Part shown: positions 45,514 through 54,361 of the stretch, piece by piece
How the letters are laid out: each line of letters opens with the position of its first letter
Position numbering within the stretch: position 1 is the stretch's first letter
Assembly: GCF_000215105.1 (NCBI RefSeq)
Contig: NC_015588.1
Location: 3,038,001-3,102,000 of the forward strand
DNA length: 64,000 nt
DNA from: Isoptericola variabilis 225
GTDB lineage: Bacteria; Actinomycetota; Actinomycetes; Actinomycetales; Cellulomonadaceae
Direction of reading: 5' to 3'
Notes under the pieces: generated by a model
What the model was told of the DNA's origin: nothing
Database searches by the model: none
Seen by the model: only the letters and a program-made list of their open reading frames with translations
Position numbers and translations under genes: made by a program

Positions 45514-46308
45514 TCAGCGCCCCGAAGGCTCGTCGACGAGCTCGTCGACCGAGTCGGGCGCGAGCCCGAGGAACTCGGCCACCCGGTCGGACGCGGGCGC
45601 GCGCAGCAGCACGTCGGGCGCGTCGACCTGCAGGAGCCTCCCACGGTCCATCACGGCCACGCGGTCGGCGACGGTGAACGCCTCGTCGTGGTCGTGCGTG
45701 ACGAAGACGGCGGTGGTGCCGGTCGCCTGCAGGGTGTCGCGGACGTCGACGGCGAGCCGCTCGCGCAGGCGCCGGTCGAGCGCGGACAGCGGCTCGTCGA
45801 GCAGCAGGAGCCGCGGCCGCGGGGCCAGGGACCGCGCCAGGGCCACGCGCTGCTTCTCCCCGCCGGACAGCGTCGCGACCGAACGCCGCTCGTACCCGGC
45901 GAGCCCGACGGCATCGAGCAGCTCGCGCACCCGCTCGCGCCGCTCGCCGGCCGGCACGCCCAGCGTCTCGAGCCCGTACGCGACGTTGCGCCCGACGTCG
46001 CGGTGCGGGAAGAGCTGGCCGTCCTGGAACAGCAGGCCGAACCGCCGCCGGTGCACGGGCACACCCGCGAGGTCCTCGCCGTCGAACAGCACGGCACCGC
46101 CGGCGAGCGGCTCCAGCCCCGCCACCGCGCGCAGCAGCGACGACTTGCCGCAGCCGCTCGGCCCGAGCAGCGCGACGATCTCGCCGGACGCGACGTCGAG
46201 CGACACGTGGTCGACCGCCACGGTCCCGGGCCGACGCCGGGACGCCCCGTAGCGCACGACGACGTCGCGCACCTCGAGCCCGCGGCCCGTCGGTCCACCA
46301 GCGGTCAT
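45514..46308 (-). CDS. Thiamine ABC transporter ATP-binding protein
   Basis: A 264-residue ABC ATPase: Walker A LLGPSGCGKSSLLRA (about 50-64), Q-loop FQDGQLFPHRDV, signature LSGGEKQRVALARSLA, Walker B LLLLDEPLSALD and switch VFVTHDHDEA. It corresponds to ThiQ (PotA-like). The ATG shares its A with the TGA of the permease gene (TGATG, 46306-46310), giving tight coupling. It is last in a TPP-riboswitch-controlled operon. Confidence 0.9.
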   Translation of the reverse strand: MTAGGPTGRGLEVRDVVVRYGASRRRPGTVAVDHVSLDVASGEIVALLGPSGCGKSSLLRAVAGLEPLAGGAVLFDGEDLAGVPVHRRRFGLLFQDGQLFPHRDVGRNVAYGLETLGVPAGERRERVRELLDAVGLAGYERRSVATLSGGEKQRVALARSLAPRPRLLLLDEPLSALDRRLRERLAVDVRDTLQATGTTAVFVTHDHDEAFTVADRVAVMDRGRLLQVDAPDVLLRAPASDRVAEFLGLAPDSVDELVDEPSGR

Positions 46309-48041
46309 CAGAACTCCCCTCCCGGCCGGTCGCCGCGCAGGCGCTCCGCCACCATCATGACCGTCGCCGTCAGCGCCGCGAGCACGACGGACGCCGCGAG
46401 CGCCATGCCGTAGTTCTCCGCCCCGGGCCGGCCGATGAGCCGGAAGATCACCACGGGCAGGGTCGCGGCGTCGGGCCGCGCGAGGAACGACGTCGCGCCG
46501 AACTCCCCGAGCGACACGGCGAACGCGAACCCGACCGCGAGCCCGAGCGAGCGCAGCCCGATGGGCCCGTCCACGGTCCGCAGCACACGGCCCGGCGCGG
46601 CGCCGAGCACGGCGGCCGCCTCGCGCAGCCGCGGGTCGATCGCGCGCAGCACGGGCAGGACGGTGCGCACGACGAGCGGGACCGCCACCACCGCCTGCGC
46701 GATCGGCACGAGCAGCCCCGAGGTGCGCAGGTCGACGTCGAACCCGAGCGGGCGGTCGAGCGTGATGAGGAACCCGAACCCGACGGTCACCGCGGACACG
46801 CCGAGCGGCAGCATGAACAGCCCGTCGAGCACGCCGACGGCCCGGCGCCCGCCCGCCGAGTGCGGCCGCCGCGACACGACGAGCGCCACGAGCCCGCCCA
46901 CAACGACGGCGAGCACGGTCGCCAGGGCCGCGGTCCGCACCGAGTTGGCGGTCGCCTCCCACACGGTCACGGTGAGCGCGTTGCGCCCGCCCGTCGTCCC
47001 GAGCGCGACGTAGTTCTGCAGCGACCACGCGCCGTCGGGCCCGCGGAACGAGCGCGCGACGAGCCCGGCCATGGGCAGCACGAGCAGCCCGAGCACCACG
47101 AGCAGCGTCACGAGCGCGGGCACGGCGTCGGACGCGGTCGTCAGGCGCAGGCGGTGCGACGACGCGCGCTCGCTCGTCAGGTGCAGCGCCCGCTCGCGCC
47201 GGGTCCGGGCCCGCGCGCTCGCCAGCAGCGCGACCGTCACGACGACGAGCTGCAGCACCGAGAGCACGGCGGCCGCGCGCAGGTCGAGGAACTGGGTGGT
47301 GCGGATCCAGATCTCGGTCTCGATCGTGCCGTAGCGCATCCCGCCGAGGACGAGCACGACGCCGAACGCCGTCGCGCAGAAGAGGAACACCACGGCCGCG
47401 GCCGACGCGATCGCCGGCCCGAGCGCGGGCAGCGTGACCGTGCGGAACGCACGCCACGGCGTCGCGCCGAGCGCGCGGGCGGCCTGCTCGGGGCGCGGGT
47501 CGAGCCGCTCCCACAGCCCGCCCACGGTCCGCACCACGACCGCGTAGTTGAAGAACACGAGCGCGAGCACGACGGCGGCGAACGTCTCCTCGAGGCCCGC
47601 CCAGCCCAGTAGGCCGCCGGGCACGAACAGCGCCCGGAACGCGACGCCGACCACGACGGTCGGCAGCACGAACGGCACGGTCACGAGCCCGCGCACGAGC
47701 GTGCGCCCCGGGAACCGGCACCGGTACAGCACGTACGCGCCCGGCAGGCCGAGCAGCACCGCGAGCGCCGTGCCCACGGTCGCCTGCGCGAGCGTCTGCC
47801 CGATCACGCGCCACGTGCGCGGCTGCGACAGCACCTCGGTGAAGCCGGACAGGTCGAGCACGCGCCCGCCCGCGCCGTCGTCGGCGAAGAACCCCTGCAG
47901 CACCAGGGAGACCACCGGCCAGGCGAAGAACACGCCGAGGAAGGCCAGCGGCACCCCGGCCGCCAGCCCCCACCCGACGGTGCGCCCGAGCGCCCCGCCC
48001 CACGCGGGACGCGGCGCCCGGGCGGCGGCGACCGAGGTCAC
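46308..48041 (-). CDS. Thiamine ABC transporter permease, fused double-domain (ThiP-like)
   Basis: A 577-residue permease from the GTG at 48039-48041, with about twelve helices arranged as two halves. Each half has an EAA-type loop (PEQAARALGATPWRAFRTVTLP and LREAAAVLGAAPGRVLRTV). This fusion is typical of ThiP/FbpB-type importers. It overlaps the binding-protein stop by four bases (GTGA). Confidence 0.9.
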   Translation of the reverse strand: MTSVAAARAPRPAWGGALGRTVGWGLAAGVPLAFLGVFFAWPVVSLVLQGFFADDGAGGRVLDLSGFTEVLSQPRTWRVIGQTLAQATVGTALAVLLGLPGAYVLYRCRFPGRTLVRGLVTVPFVLPTVVVGVAFRALFVPGGLLGWAGLEETFAAVVLALVFFNYAVVVRTVGGLWERLDPRPEQAARALGATPWRAFRTVTLPALGPAIASAAAVVFLFCATAFGVVLVLGGMRYGTIETEIWIRTTQFLDLRAAAVLSVLQLVVVTVALLASARARTRRERALHLTSERASSHRLRLTTASDAVPALVTLLVVLGLLVLPMAGLVARSFRGPDGAWSLQNYVALGTTGGRNALTVTVWEATANSVRTAALATVLAVVVGGLVALVVSRRPHSAGGRRAVGVLDGLFMLPLGVSAVTVGFGFLITLDRPLGFDVDLRTSGLLVPIAQAVVAVPLVVRTVLPVLRAIDPRLREAAAVLGAAPGRVLRTVDGPIGLRSLGLAVGFAFAVSLGEFGATSFLARPDAATLPVVIFRLIGRPGAENYGMALAASVVLAALTATVMMVAERLRGDRPGGEF

Positions 48042-49141
48042 CCGATGACCGTCGCCGTCCACTGCTCGATCCACTCGTCGCGGTGCTCGGCCACGTCGGC
48101 CGGCGGCACCTCGAACGGGGCGTCGGACAGCGGCGCGAACTGCTGCCACTCGGCCGGCAGCTCGACGGTCTCGTCGGCCGGGTACATGTACATCTGGCCG
48201 GGGATGTCGGCCTGGAACTCGGGCGACGCCAGGAAGTCGACGAGCGCCCGCGCGCCCTCCGGGTTGTCGGTGCCCGCGAGGACGCCCGCGTACTCGACCT
48301 GACGGAAGCACGTCTCGAGCAGCGCCGCGGTCGTGGACTGCGTGCCGTCCTCGGTCACCGTGAACGCGGGCGACGTCGAGTACGACAGCGCGATCGGCCG
48401 CTGGCCGCCCTCGCCCGCACCCGAGAAGTCGACGTAGTACGCGTCCGACCAGCTGTCGACGACCTTGACGCCGTTGTCGCGCAGCTTCTCCCAGTACCCC
48501 TGCCATCCGTCCTCGCCGAAGGCCCCGACCGTCGCGAGCAGGAACGCCAGGCCCGGCGACGACGTCGCGGGGTTGGTCACGACCGTCAGGTCGGCGTACT
48601 CCGGCTTCGTGACGTCCTCGAGCGTGCGCGGCTCGGCGACGCCGTTCTCCTCGAACCACGCCGTGTCGATGTTGAGGCACACGTCGCCGACGTCGATCGG
48701 CGTCAGGGCGCCCTCGACGTCGTACTGCCCCGTCGCGTAGCGCGCGGCCGACGGGTCGAGGTCCTCCGGCTGGTACGGCTCGAGCACGCCCTCGGCGATC
48801 GCGCGCGACGCGAACGTGTTGTCGATCCCGTACACCACGTCGCCGAGCGGCGAGTCCTTCGTCAGCACGAGCTGGTTGACGAGCGTGCCGGCGTCGCCCG
48901 GCGCCACCTGCTCGACCGTGTAGCCGGTCGCCTCCTCGAACGACTCCAGCACGCCCTCGGAGACGGCGAACGAGTCGTGCGTGACGAGCGTGACGGTGCC
49001 GCCCGACGTCCCGCCCGGCGACGCGGCGTCGCCGGGGCCTGCCGGCTCGCCGCCCCCGCAGGCGGCGAGCGTCGTCGCGACGAGCCCGACGGCGGCGCTC
49101 GCGGCGGCCGCGCGGATCGTGCGGCGGGTGCTCGTGGTCAT
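48038..49141 (-). CDS. Thiamine ABC transporter substrate-binding lipoprotein
   Basis: A 367-residue ThiB/TbpA-like protein. The lipobox is TLAAC (Cys at about 28), followed by a Gly/Pro linker and VTLVTHDSFAVSEGVLESFEEATGYTVE. Family phrases include YGIDNTFASRAIAEGVLEPY and VGDVCLNIDTAWFEENG. It binds thiamine or a phosphate ester outside the membrane. Assignment is supported by the TPP riboswitch upstream. Confidence 0.92.
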   Translation of the reverse strand: MTTSTRRTIRAAAASAAVGLVATTLAACGGGEPAGPGDAASPGGTSGGTVTLVTHDSFAVSEGVLESFEEATGYTVEQVAPGDAGTLVNQLVLTKDSPLGDVVYGIDNTFASRAIAEGVLEPYQPEDLDPSAARYATGQYDVEGALTPIDVGDVCLNIDTAWFEENGVAEPRTLEDVTKPEYADLTVVTNPATSSPGLAFLLATVGAFGEDGWQGYWEKLRDNGVKVVDSWSDAYYVDFSGAGEGGQRPIALSYSTSPAFTVTEDGTQSTTAALLETCFRQVEYAGVLAGTDNPEGARALVDFLASPEFQADIPGQMYMYPADETVELPAEWQQFAPLSDAPFEVPPADVAEHRDEWIEQWTATVIG

Positions 49142-49236
49142 GGGTCCTCCTCAACGGTCGAGAAGGGGGCCCGGCGTGCGGTGCGCCCGGTGCACGACGG
49201 CGCCCGGGCGGCGCGCACGCAGGGATCGAGAAGCCC

Positions 49237-49319
49237 GACTTCCTCCACCGGTGCTAACCGGATCAGGTTCGAGGGTCTGCGGTGTCCCGCACTCTCAGCG
49301 CCCGTGGCGCTCCCCTGTC
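49237..49319 (-). promoter_or_regulatory. TPP (THI-box) riboswitch
   Basis: Read on the minus strand: ACAGGGGAGCG at the 5' end, the pyrimidine-sensing CTGAGAGTGCGG, then AACCTGATCCGGTTAGCACCG and GGAGGAAG. These are the conserved TPP aptamer segments. It lies about 100 bases upstream of the thiamine-binding-protein gene. Binding of thiamine pyrophosphate would switch off the import operon. Confidence 0.95.
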
Positions 49320-49393
49320 GTATCAGCACGAGCCTACACACCCGCACGGGGATACGGTGTTGGTCGTCCGGAGCACAGCACCAGGGAGGTCTC

Positions 49394-49654
49394 GTGGTTG
49401 ACAAGGAGCAGGCGCTCGCGGAGAAGGTCGGCACGGTCGTCGTCGCGGCGGCGGCGGCGTGGGCCGTGCAGAAGGGGATCGTGAAGATCTGGGAGAAGAC
49501 CACCGGCCGCCCGGCCCCGCTCGACCTCGACGACGACAGCGTGGGCATCACCGAGGCCGTGCTGTTCGCCGCGGTGACCGGCGCCCTGGCCGTCTTCGCG
49601 CGCCGGTACGCGCGCCGCGGGGCGCGCAGCGCCCTCGTGCGCTTCACGCACTGA
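49394..49654 (+). CDS. DUF4235 small membrane protein
   Basis: An 86-residue protein from the GTG at 49394 with GGGAGG before it. There are two hydrophobic segments (VGTVVVAAAAAWAVQKGIV and EAVLFAAVTGALAVFARRYA) around KIWEKTTGRPAPLDLDDDS, which is the DUF4235 pattern. Function is unknown. It is divergent from the thiamine operon. Confidence 0.78.
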   Translation: MVDKEQALAEKVGTVVVAAAAAWAVQKGIVKIWEKTTGRPAPLDLDDDSVGITEAVLFAAVTGALAVFARRYARRGARSALVRFTH

Positions 49655-49659
49655 CGACG

Positions 49660-49713
49660 CGAGAGGGGCGTCCGCGCCGGTCCTCGCGGGACCGGTCCGG
49701 ACGGCCCCTCTCG
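49660..49713. terminator. Bidirectional terminator-like hairpin
   Basis: CGAGAGGGGC and GCCCCTCTCG arms (49660-49669, 49704-49713), with an inner CCGGTCC/GGACCGG stem, between the convergent DUF4235 and PAS-ANTAR genes. It is GC-rich with no T-run. Confidence 0.7.
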
Positions 49714-49733
49714 TGCGCTCGCCGTCCGCCGCG

Positions 49734-50510
49734 TCAGCGCGAGCGGCGACGCGCGAGCTGCGCCTCGTGGCCGCGCGGGCGCTCCACGGGGCGGACCGCC
49801 GCCAGCGCTGCGTCGAGGGCCTCGGCCGGGCTGCCGGCGTCGCCGCCGTGCTTGCCGAGGTGCTTCATGACCTGCGCCCCCGCGACGTGCGCGGGGATGC
49901 CGACGGCCGACGCGGCCTCGGCGAGGACGTGCAGCGCCGCGACGTCGTCGACGCCGCGGATCGCCATGATCGCGCCCTTGGCCTGCTCCAGCGCGGCCTC
50001 GGTGACGAAGGCCCGCGCGACGGCGCTCGACGCCTCGCGGTCCAGGGCCTCGCGCAGCACCGGGCTCACGTCCATGACGTAGCCCGCGACCTGCGCGACC
50101 TTGCCGTCGGGTCCCCGGCGGCCGTGGCCGGTGACGACGACGGTGCGCGCCCGGCCCTGCTTGTCGACGATGCGGTGCGAGCACGCGAACGGACGCCCGG
50201 CCCGCAGGGCCGCCGTCGCGGTGCGCGTGAGCCGCCCGCGGTCGTCGGGGTGCTTGCGCGAGCGCATGAGCTCGACGCTCGGGTCGATCTCGCCAGGGCG
50301 CCGCCCGTGCATCACGTAGATCTCGTCGGACCACCACCAGCGCCCGGTGGGCAGGTCCACGCGGTACTGCCCGACCAGCAGCGAGCTCCCGGCGGCGAGC
50401 GCCTGGGTCAGGTCGGCGATGTCGATCGGCGCCTCGGTCTGGACGTCGTCGACGGACACGGTGTCGGCACCTGCACGCAGGTCCGACGTCGGAAGGGTGG
50501 TGACAGCCAT
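49734..50510 (-). CDS. PAS-ANTAR RNA-binding regulator
   Basis: A 258-residue protein from the ATG at 50508-50510 with GGGAGGAAG before it. A PAS domain (about 45-155, WWWSDEIYVMHGRRPGEIDPS) is followed by an ANTAR domain (about 160-225, AALEQAKGAIMAIRGVDDVAALHVL). ANTAR proteins bind paired hexanucleotide stem-loops and prevent transcription termination. The sensed signal is unknown. It is a single gene, with no histidine kinase beside it. Confidence 0.87.
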   Translation of the reverse strand: MAVTTLPTSDLRAGADTVSVDDVQTEAPIDIADLTQALAAGSSLLVGQYRVDLPTGRWWWSDEIYVMHGRRPGEIDPSVELMRSRKHPDDRGRLTRTATAALRAGRPFACSHRIVDKQGRARTVVVTGHGRRGPDGKVAQVAGYVMDVSPVLREALDREASSAVARAFVTEAALEQAKGAIMAIRGVDDVAALHVLAEAASAVGIPAHVAGAQVMKHLGKHGGDAGSPAEALDAALAAVRPVERPRGHEAQLARRRSR

Positions 50511-50691
50511 GCTTCCTCCCAGATCACAGACTTCTGGGGCCGCTTCATGACTCCCGGTGCCCTTCACGCTACCCATGCGGGTGAAAAGCGCCACTCGAAC
50601 CGCGACGCTGCGAGGACCACCGCACCGTGCCAGCGTGGACGACGGCGGGCCCGACCTGCGGACCCGCACCCCGAACGCCAGGGAGGAACCG

Positions 50692-50871
50692 ATGACGGAG
50701 CAGCCGGAGGGGACGAGCCCCTACGACCCGGACGAGGACCCGGACGCGCAGCCGGACTCGCTCAACCCGCGCACGGGCGACCGGGCCCGCTCGACCGAGC
50801 CGACCGAGGGCGACCAGGACGCCGACCCGGACAGCATGAACCCGCGGCAGACCACCGACGACGAGCCCTGA
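50692..50871 (+). CDS. Small acidic protein with internal duplication
   Basis: A 59-residue protein from the ATG at 50692 with GGGAGGAACC before it. It is almost wholly Asp/Glu/Pro/Thr and likely disordered. Two similar segments, DEDPDAQPDSLNPRTGDR and DQDADPDSMNPRQTTDD, make it a tandem duplication of about 20 residues. The family is not recognised. Confidence 0.62.
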   Translation: MTEQPEGTSPYDPDEDPDAQPDSLNPRTGDRARSTEPTEGDQDADPDSMNPRQTTDDEP

Positions 50872-50898
50872 GCCGCCTCGCGCCGGCCTCGCGCACGG

Positions 50899-50926
50899 AC
50901 GCCCTCGCCACCTGCGGCGGGGGCGT
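50899..50926 (+). terminator. Terminator-like hairpin after the acidic protein gene
   Basis: ACGCCCTCGCC, six bases, GGCGGGGGCGT, with one mismatch in the stem, then TTCGG. It lies 27 bases after the stop. A direct repeat CTTGCGAG follows at about 50931 and 50955, perhaps part of the promoter of the carbamoyltransferase gene. Confidence 0.5.
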
Positions 50927-51037
50927 TCGGCTTGCGAGCGGGAGAACCACTTCTCTTGCGAGTGCCCGAGAAGAGCCGCACGGTGCGAAGACCGGAAGCC
51001 GCCCGGTCAGCCCCGTACCCGTGGAGATCCTCGCCCC

Positions 51038-52744
51038 ATGCGTGTCCTCGGAGTCAACGCCCTGTTCCACGACCCGTCGGCGGCGCTCGTGGTCGACGGC
51101 CGCATCGTCGCCGCCGCCGAGGAGGAGCGCTTCTCGCGCCGCAAGCACGGCAAGCGTCCCGTCCCGTTCGCCGCCTGGGAGCTGCCCGAGCAGGCGATGC
51201 GGTGGTGCCTCGAGGCGGGCGGGCTCGAGCCCGGCGACCTCGACGCCGTCGCGTACTCGTTCGACCCCGCGCTGGCCAAGCCGGCCGAGGAGATGGGGCT
51301 GCCCGACCCGTGGGACTGGCTGCGCCGGCAGTACGCCGAGCGCGCCCCGCAGTTCCTCGCCGCGGCGCTGCCCGGGCTGGCCCCCGCGACCGTCCGGTTC
51401 GTGCCGCACGAGGTGGCGCACGCGGCGTCGGCGGCGCTCGCCTCGCCGTTCCCCCGGTGCAGCGTCCTGTCGCTCGACGGCCGCGGCGAGCGCTCGTCGC
51501 ACCTGGCCGGCCGGTACACGGACGGGCGGCTCGAGGTGCTCGCGAGCCAGGAGCTGCCGCACTCGCTCGGGCTGGTCTACGAGTCGCTCACCGAGCACCT
51601 CGGGTTCCTGCGCTCGAGCGACGAGTACAAGGTCATGGCGCTCGCGTCGTACGGCGAGCCGCGGTTCCTCGACGAGCTGCGCGAGGTCCTGCGCACGACA
51701 GGAGACGGCGGCTTCGTCGCCGAGGCGCCGGACTGGACCCGGTGGGCCCCGGCCGCCGGCCCGGGCACGCTCCTCGATCCCGCGATGCAGCCCGACGACG
51801 CGCACGGCGGCCTGCCGCCCGCGCACGCCGACCTCGCCGCGTCCGTCCAGGCGCGGCTCGAGGAGATGCTCGTCGAGCTCGCCACCTGGCTGCACGGGCA
51901 GACCGGTGACGACGCGCTGACGCTCGCGGGCGGCACCGCGCTCAACTGCGTCGCGAACTCGCGCATCTGGCGCGAGTCGCCCTTCGAGCACGTGTGGGTC
52001 CAGCCCGCCGCGGGCGACGCCGGCACCGCGCTCGGCGCGGCACTCCAGCTCACGGCCGAGGCGGGCGTCGAGGTCGAGCCCATGGGCTCGGCCGCGCTCG
52101 GGCGGTCGTGGTCCGACGACGAGCTCGCCGACTGGCTGCGCCGCGCGCGCGTCCCCTTCACGACCCCGCGCGACCTGCCGGCCGAGGTCGCCGACGTGCT
52201 CGCGGCCGACGGCGTCGTCGCGTGGTTCGACGGGCGCAGCGAGTTCGGCCCGCGCGCGCTGGGCCAGCGCTCGCTGCTCGCCCACCCGGGCCACCGGCAC
52301 AACCTGCGCCGGCTCAACGACGTCAAGGGGCGCGAGCAGTTCCGGCCCGTCGCCCCGATGGTGCTGCTCCAGGACGCCCCCGAGATCTTCTCCGGCGGGC
52401 CTGTCCCCAGCCCGTACATGCTGTTCGTTCACGACGTCGCGCCCTCCTGGCGCGACCGCATCCCGGCCGCGGTGCACGTCGACGGCACGGCCCGCATCCA
52501 GACCGTCGACACCGACCAGCCGCGCCTGCACGCGACGATCGCGGCGTTCCGCGAGCGCACGGGCCTGCCCGTGGTCATCAACACGAGCCTCAACACCGCG
52601 GGCCGGCCCATGGTCGACGACCCGCGCGACGCGCTCGAGCTCTTCGGGTCCGCGCCGGTCGACCTGCTCGTGCTCGGGCCGCACCTGGTGCGCCGCACGG
52701 CGTTCTTCGAGTCCGGGGACGCACCGGCGGAGGGCACGGCGTGA
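51038..52744 (+). CDS. Carbamoyltransferase (NodU/CmcH/TobZ family)
   Basis: A 568-residue enzyme. The N-terminal Kae1-like domain has VLGVNALFHDPSAALVVDGR, the histidine pair HEVAHAASA, and SSDEYKVMALASYG. The C-terminal YrdC-like carbamoyltransferase part has SEFGPRALGQRSLLA, REQFRPVAPMV and VVINTSLNTAGRPMVDD. It uses carbamoyl phosphate and ATP to carbamoylate a hydroxyl, often on a sugar or natural product. It is coupled (GTGA overlap) to a glycosyltransferase gene that is broken, so a glycan-decorating pathway may have been lost or reduced here. Confidence 0.9.
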   Translation: MRVLGVNALFHDPSAALVVDGRIVAAAEEERFSRRKHGKRPVPFAAWELPEQAMRWCLEAGGLEPGDLDAVAYSFDPALAKPAEEMGLPDPWDWLRRQYAERAPQFLAAALPGLAPATVRFVPHEVAHAASAALASPFPRCSVLSLDGRGERSSHLAGRYTDGRLEVLASQELPHSLGLVYESLTEHLGFLRSSDEYKVMALASYGEPRFLDELREVLRTTGDGGFVAEAPDWTRWAPAAGPGTLLDPAMQPDDAHGGLPPAHADLAASVQARLEEMLVELATWLHGQTGDDALTLAGGTALNCVANSRIWRESPFEHVWVQPAAGDAGTALGAALQLTAEAGVEVEPMGSAALGRSWSDDELADWLRRARVPFTTPRDLPAEVADVLAADGVVAWFDGRSEFGPRALGQRSLLAHPGHRHNLRRLNDVKGREQFRPVAPMVLLQDAPEIFSGGPVPSPYMLFVHDVAPSWRDRIPAAVHVDGTARIQTVDTDQPRLHATIAAFRERTGLPVVINTSLNTAGRPMVDDPRDALELFGSAPVDLLVLGPHLVRRTAFFESGDAPAEGTA

Positions 52745-53645
52745 GCACGTCGTGGTCCGTCGTCGTGCCGACCGTCGGCCGGCCGCAGCTGGACGCCATG
52801 CTCGCGTCGCTCGCCGAGACGCTGCGCGCGTGCCCCGAGGTGACGCCGCCCGCCGAGGTGGTGGTCGCCGACGACCGGCCGCTCGAGGACGCGCGCCGCA
52901 CGCCCTGCCCGTCACGTGGGACGGCCCGTGCCCGCTGCGGGTCGTGCGCACCGGCGGGCGCGGCCCGGCCGCCGCGCGCAACGCCGGCTGGCGCTCGACG
53001 TCGCCCGACGTCGTGTGGGTCGCGTTCCTCGACGACGACGTCGTCCTGCCCGCCGCGTGGGCCGGCGGGCTCGCCAAGGACCTCGCGAACGCGGCGCCCG
53101 ACGTCGCCGGCGTCCAGGGCCGCATCGTCGTCCCGCTGCCGGCCGACCGCCGTCCGACCGACTGGGAGCGCAGCACCGCGGGGCTCGAGCACGCCGCGTG
53201 GGCGACCGCGGACATGGCGTACCGGCGGTCGGTACTAAAGCGGGTGTCCGGCTTTGACGAGCGGTTCCCGCGCGCCTACCGCGAGGACGCCGACCTCGCG
53301 CTGCGCGTGCGCGCGGTGGGCGGGCACCTCGTGCGCGGCGAGCGCACCATCACCCACCCGGTGCGCCCCGCCGACGACGCCGTGAGCCTACGCGTGCAGC
53401 GCGGCAACCGCGACGACGCGCTCCTGCGGGCGCTGTACGGGCCGCGGTGGCGCGAGCGCCCGGTAGGCGGGGTCGCGATCGCGGGACGCCGGGTCACGGC
53501 GGTCGGGATCGCGTCCGGGAGGGGTCGTGGTCATGGTCGTCACTCCTTCGGACGGGCGGACTTCCACGATCCGAGACCGCGTGCCCGCTCGCACGTGGGA
53601 CGACGCGGCGACGGCTGGGCGCGCGAGCGGGCCGCGACCCGGTGA
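52741..53645 (+). pseudogene. Family 2 glycosyltransferase, frameshifted and apparently 3'-truncated
   Basis: It starts at the GTG overlapping the carbamoyltransferase stop: SWSVVVPTVGRPQLDAML and VVVADDRPLED, in one frame. From about 52890-52910 the family continues in the next frame: [37 protein letters not shown] (the DxD metal site) and FDERFPRAYREDADLALRVRA. After RWRERP (about 53460) the reading frame runs on to 53645 with sequence unlike the family. One base is missing or two are extra at the first break. This is a pseudogene, or a sequencing error at the break plus a natural truncation. Confidence 0.75.
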
Positions 53646-53656
53646 CCCTGTGGACC

Positions 53657-54346
53657 ATGAGCGGTCGCCATCCCGACGAACGCGTGCGGCGTGCCGTGAG
53701 CCTGCAGCGGTGGGAGCGCATCGCGTTCGTCCACTGGCGCTACCGGCCCGAGGTCCTGCGCCCGGTGGTGCCGCCCGGCCTGGACCTGCAGCTCGTGGAC
53801 GGTTCCGCCTGGGTCGCCATGACGCCCTTCGTCATGGCGCGGATGCGCGCGCCCGGCCTGCCCCCGGTGCCCGGGTGGTCCACGTTCCCCGAGGTCAACC
53901 TGCGCACCTACGTCTCCGACGGCCGGCGCGACGGCGTGCTGTTCCTCCGCGTGCTGTGCGCCCGGCGGCTGGTCGTGGGGGCGTTCCGGGCGGGGCTCGG
54001 CCTGCCGTACGTGCACGCCTCGGGGTCGGTGGCCTCCGACCGCACGGAGGCGACGTACGAGGTCGGCGAGACGCGCGCCCACGTCGTCGTCGGGCCCGCG
54101 GAGCTGCCCGACCCGGTGGTCGACTCCCTGACCGGACGCTGGAACGCGTTCACGCGGCACCTCGGCCGGCTCTGGCGGGTGCCGGTCGAGCACCCGCCCT
54201 GGATGCTGCACCGGGCGCGGCTCGACCGGCTGCACACCGACCTGCTGGCCGACGTCGGGCTCCCCGCCCCGGACGACCTGCCGCTCGTGCACTGGTCGCC
54301 CGGGGTCGACGTGCGCCTGGGTGCGCCCCGTCTCGTGCCGGACTGA
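53657..54346 (+). CDS. DUF2071 (YqjF-like) protein
   Basis: A 229-residue protein from the ATG at 53657 (a GTG at 53642 is an alternative). It has the DUF2071 pattern: QRWERIAFVHWRYRPEVLRPVVPPGLDL at the start, WVAMTPFVMARMR, FPEVNLRTYV and GVLFLRVLCARRLV. The fold resembles acetoacetate decarboxylase. No biochemical function is established. Confidence 0.85.
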   Translation: MSGRHPDERVRRAVSLQRWERIAFVHWRYRPEVLRPVVPPGLDLQLVDGSAWVAMTPFVMARMRAPGLPPVPGWSTFPEVNLRTYVSDGRRDGVLFLRVLCARRLVVGAFRAGLGLPYVHASGSVASDRTEATYEVGETRAHVVVGPAELPDPVVDSLTGRWNAFTRHLGRLWRVPVEHPPWMLHRARLDRLHTDLLADVGLPAPDDLPLVHWSPGVDVRLGAPRLVPD

Positions 54347-54361
54347 TCCGGCAGCCGGGGC

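Noticed and set aside
48480..49141. Iron (FbpA-type) rather than thiamine specificity for the ABC operon
   Set aside because: The double-domain permease would suit both, but the TPP riboswitch upstream and the ThiB-like phrases in the binding protein decide for thiamine.
53388..53534. Separate minus-strand gene starting MTTTPPGRDP
   Set aside because: It has a good ribosome site but only 48 residues of low-complexity sequence entirely inside the glycosyltransferase remnant; kept only as part of the rearrangement argument.
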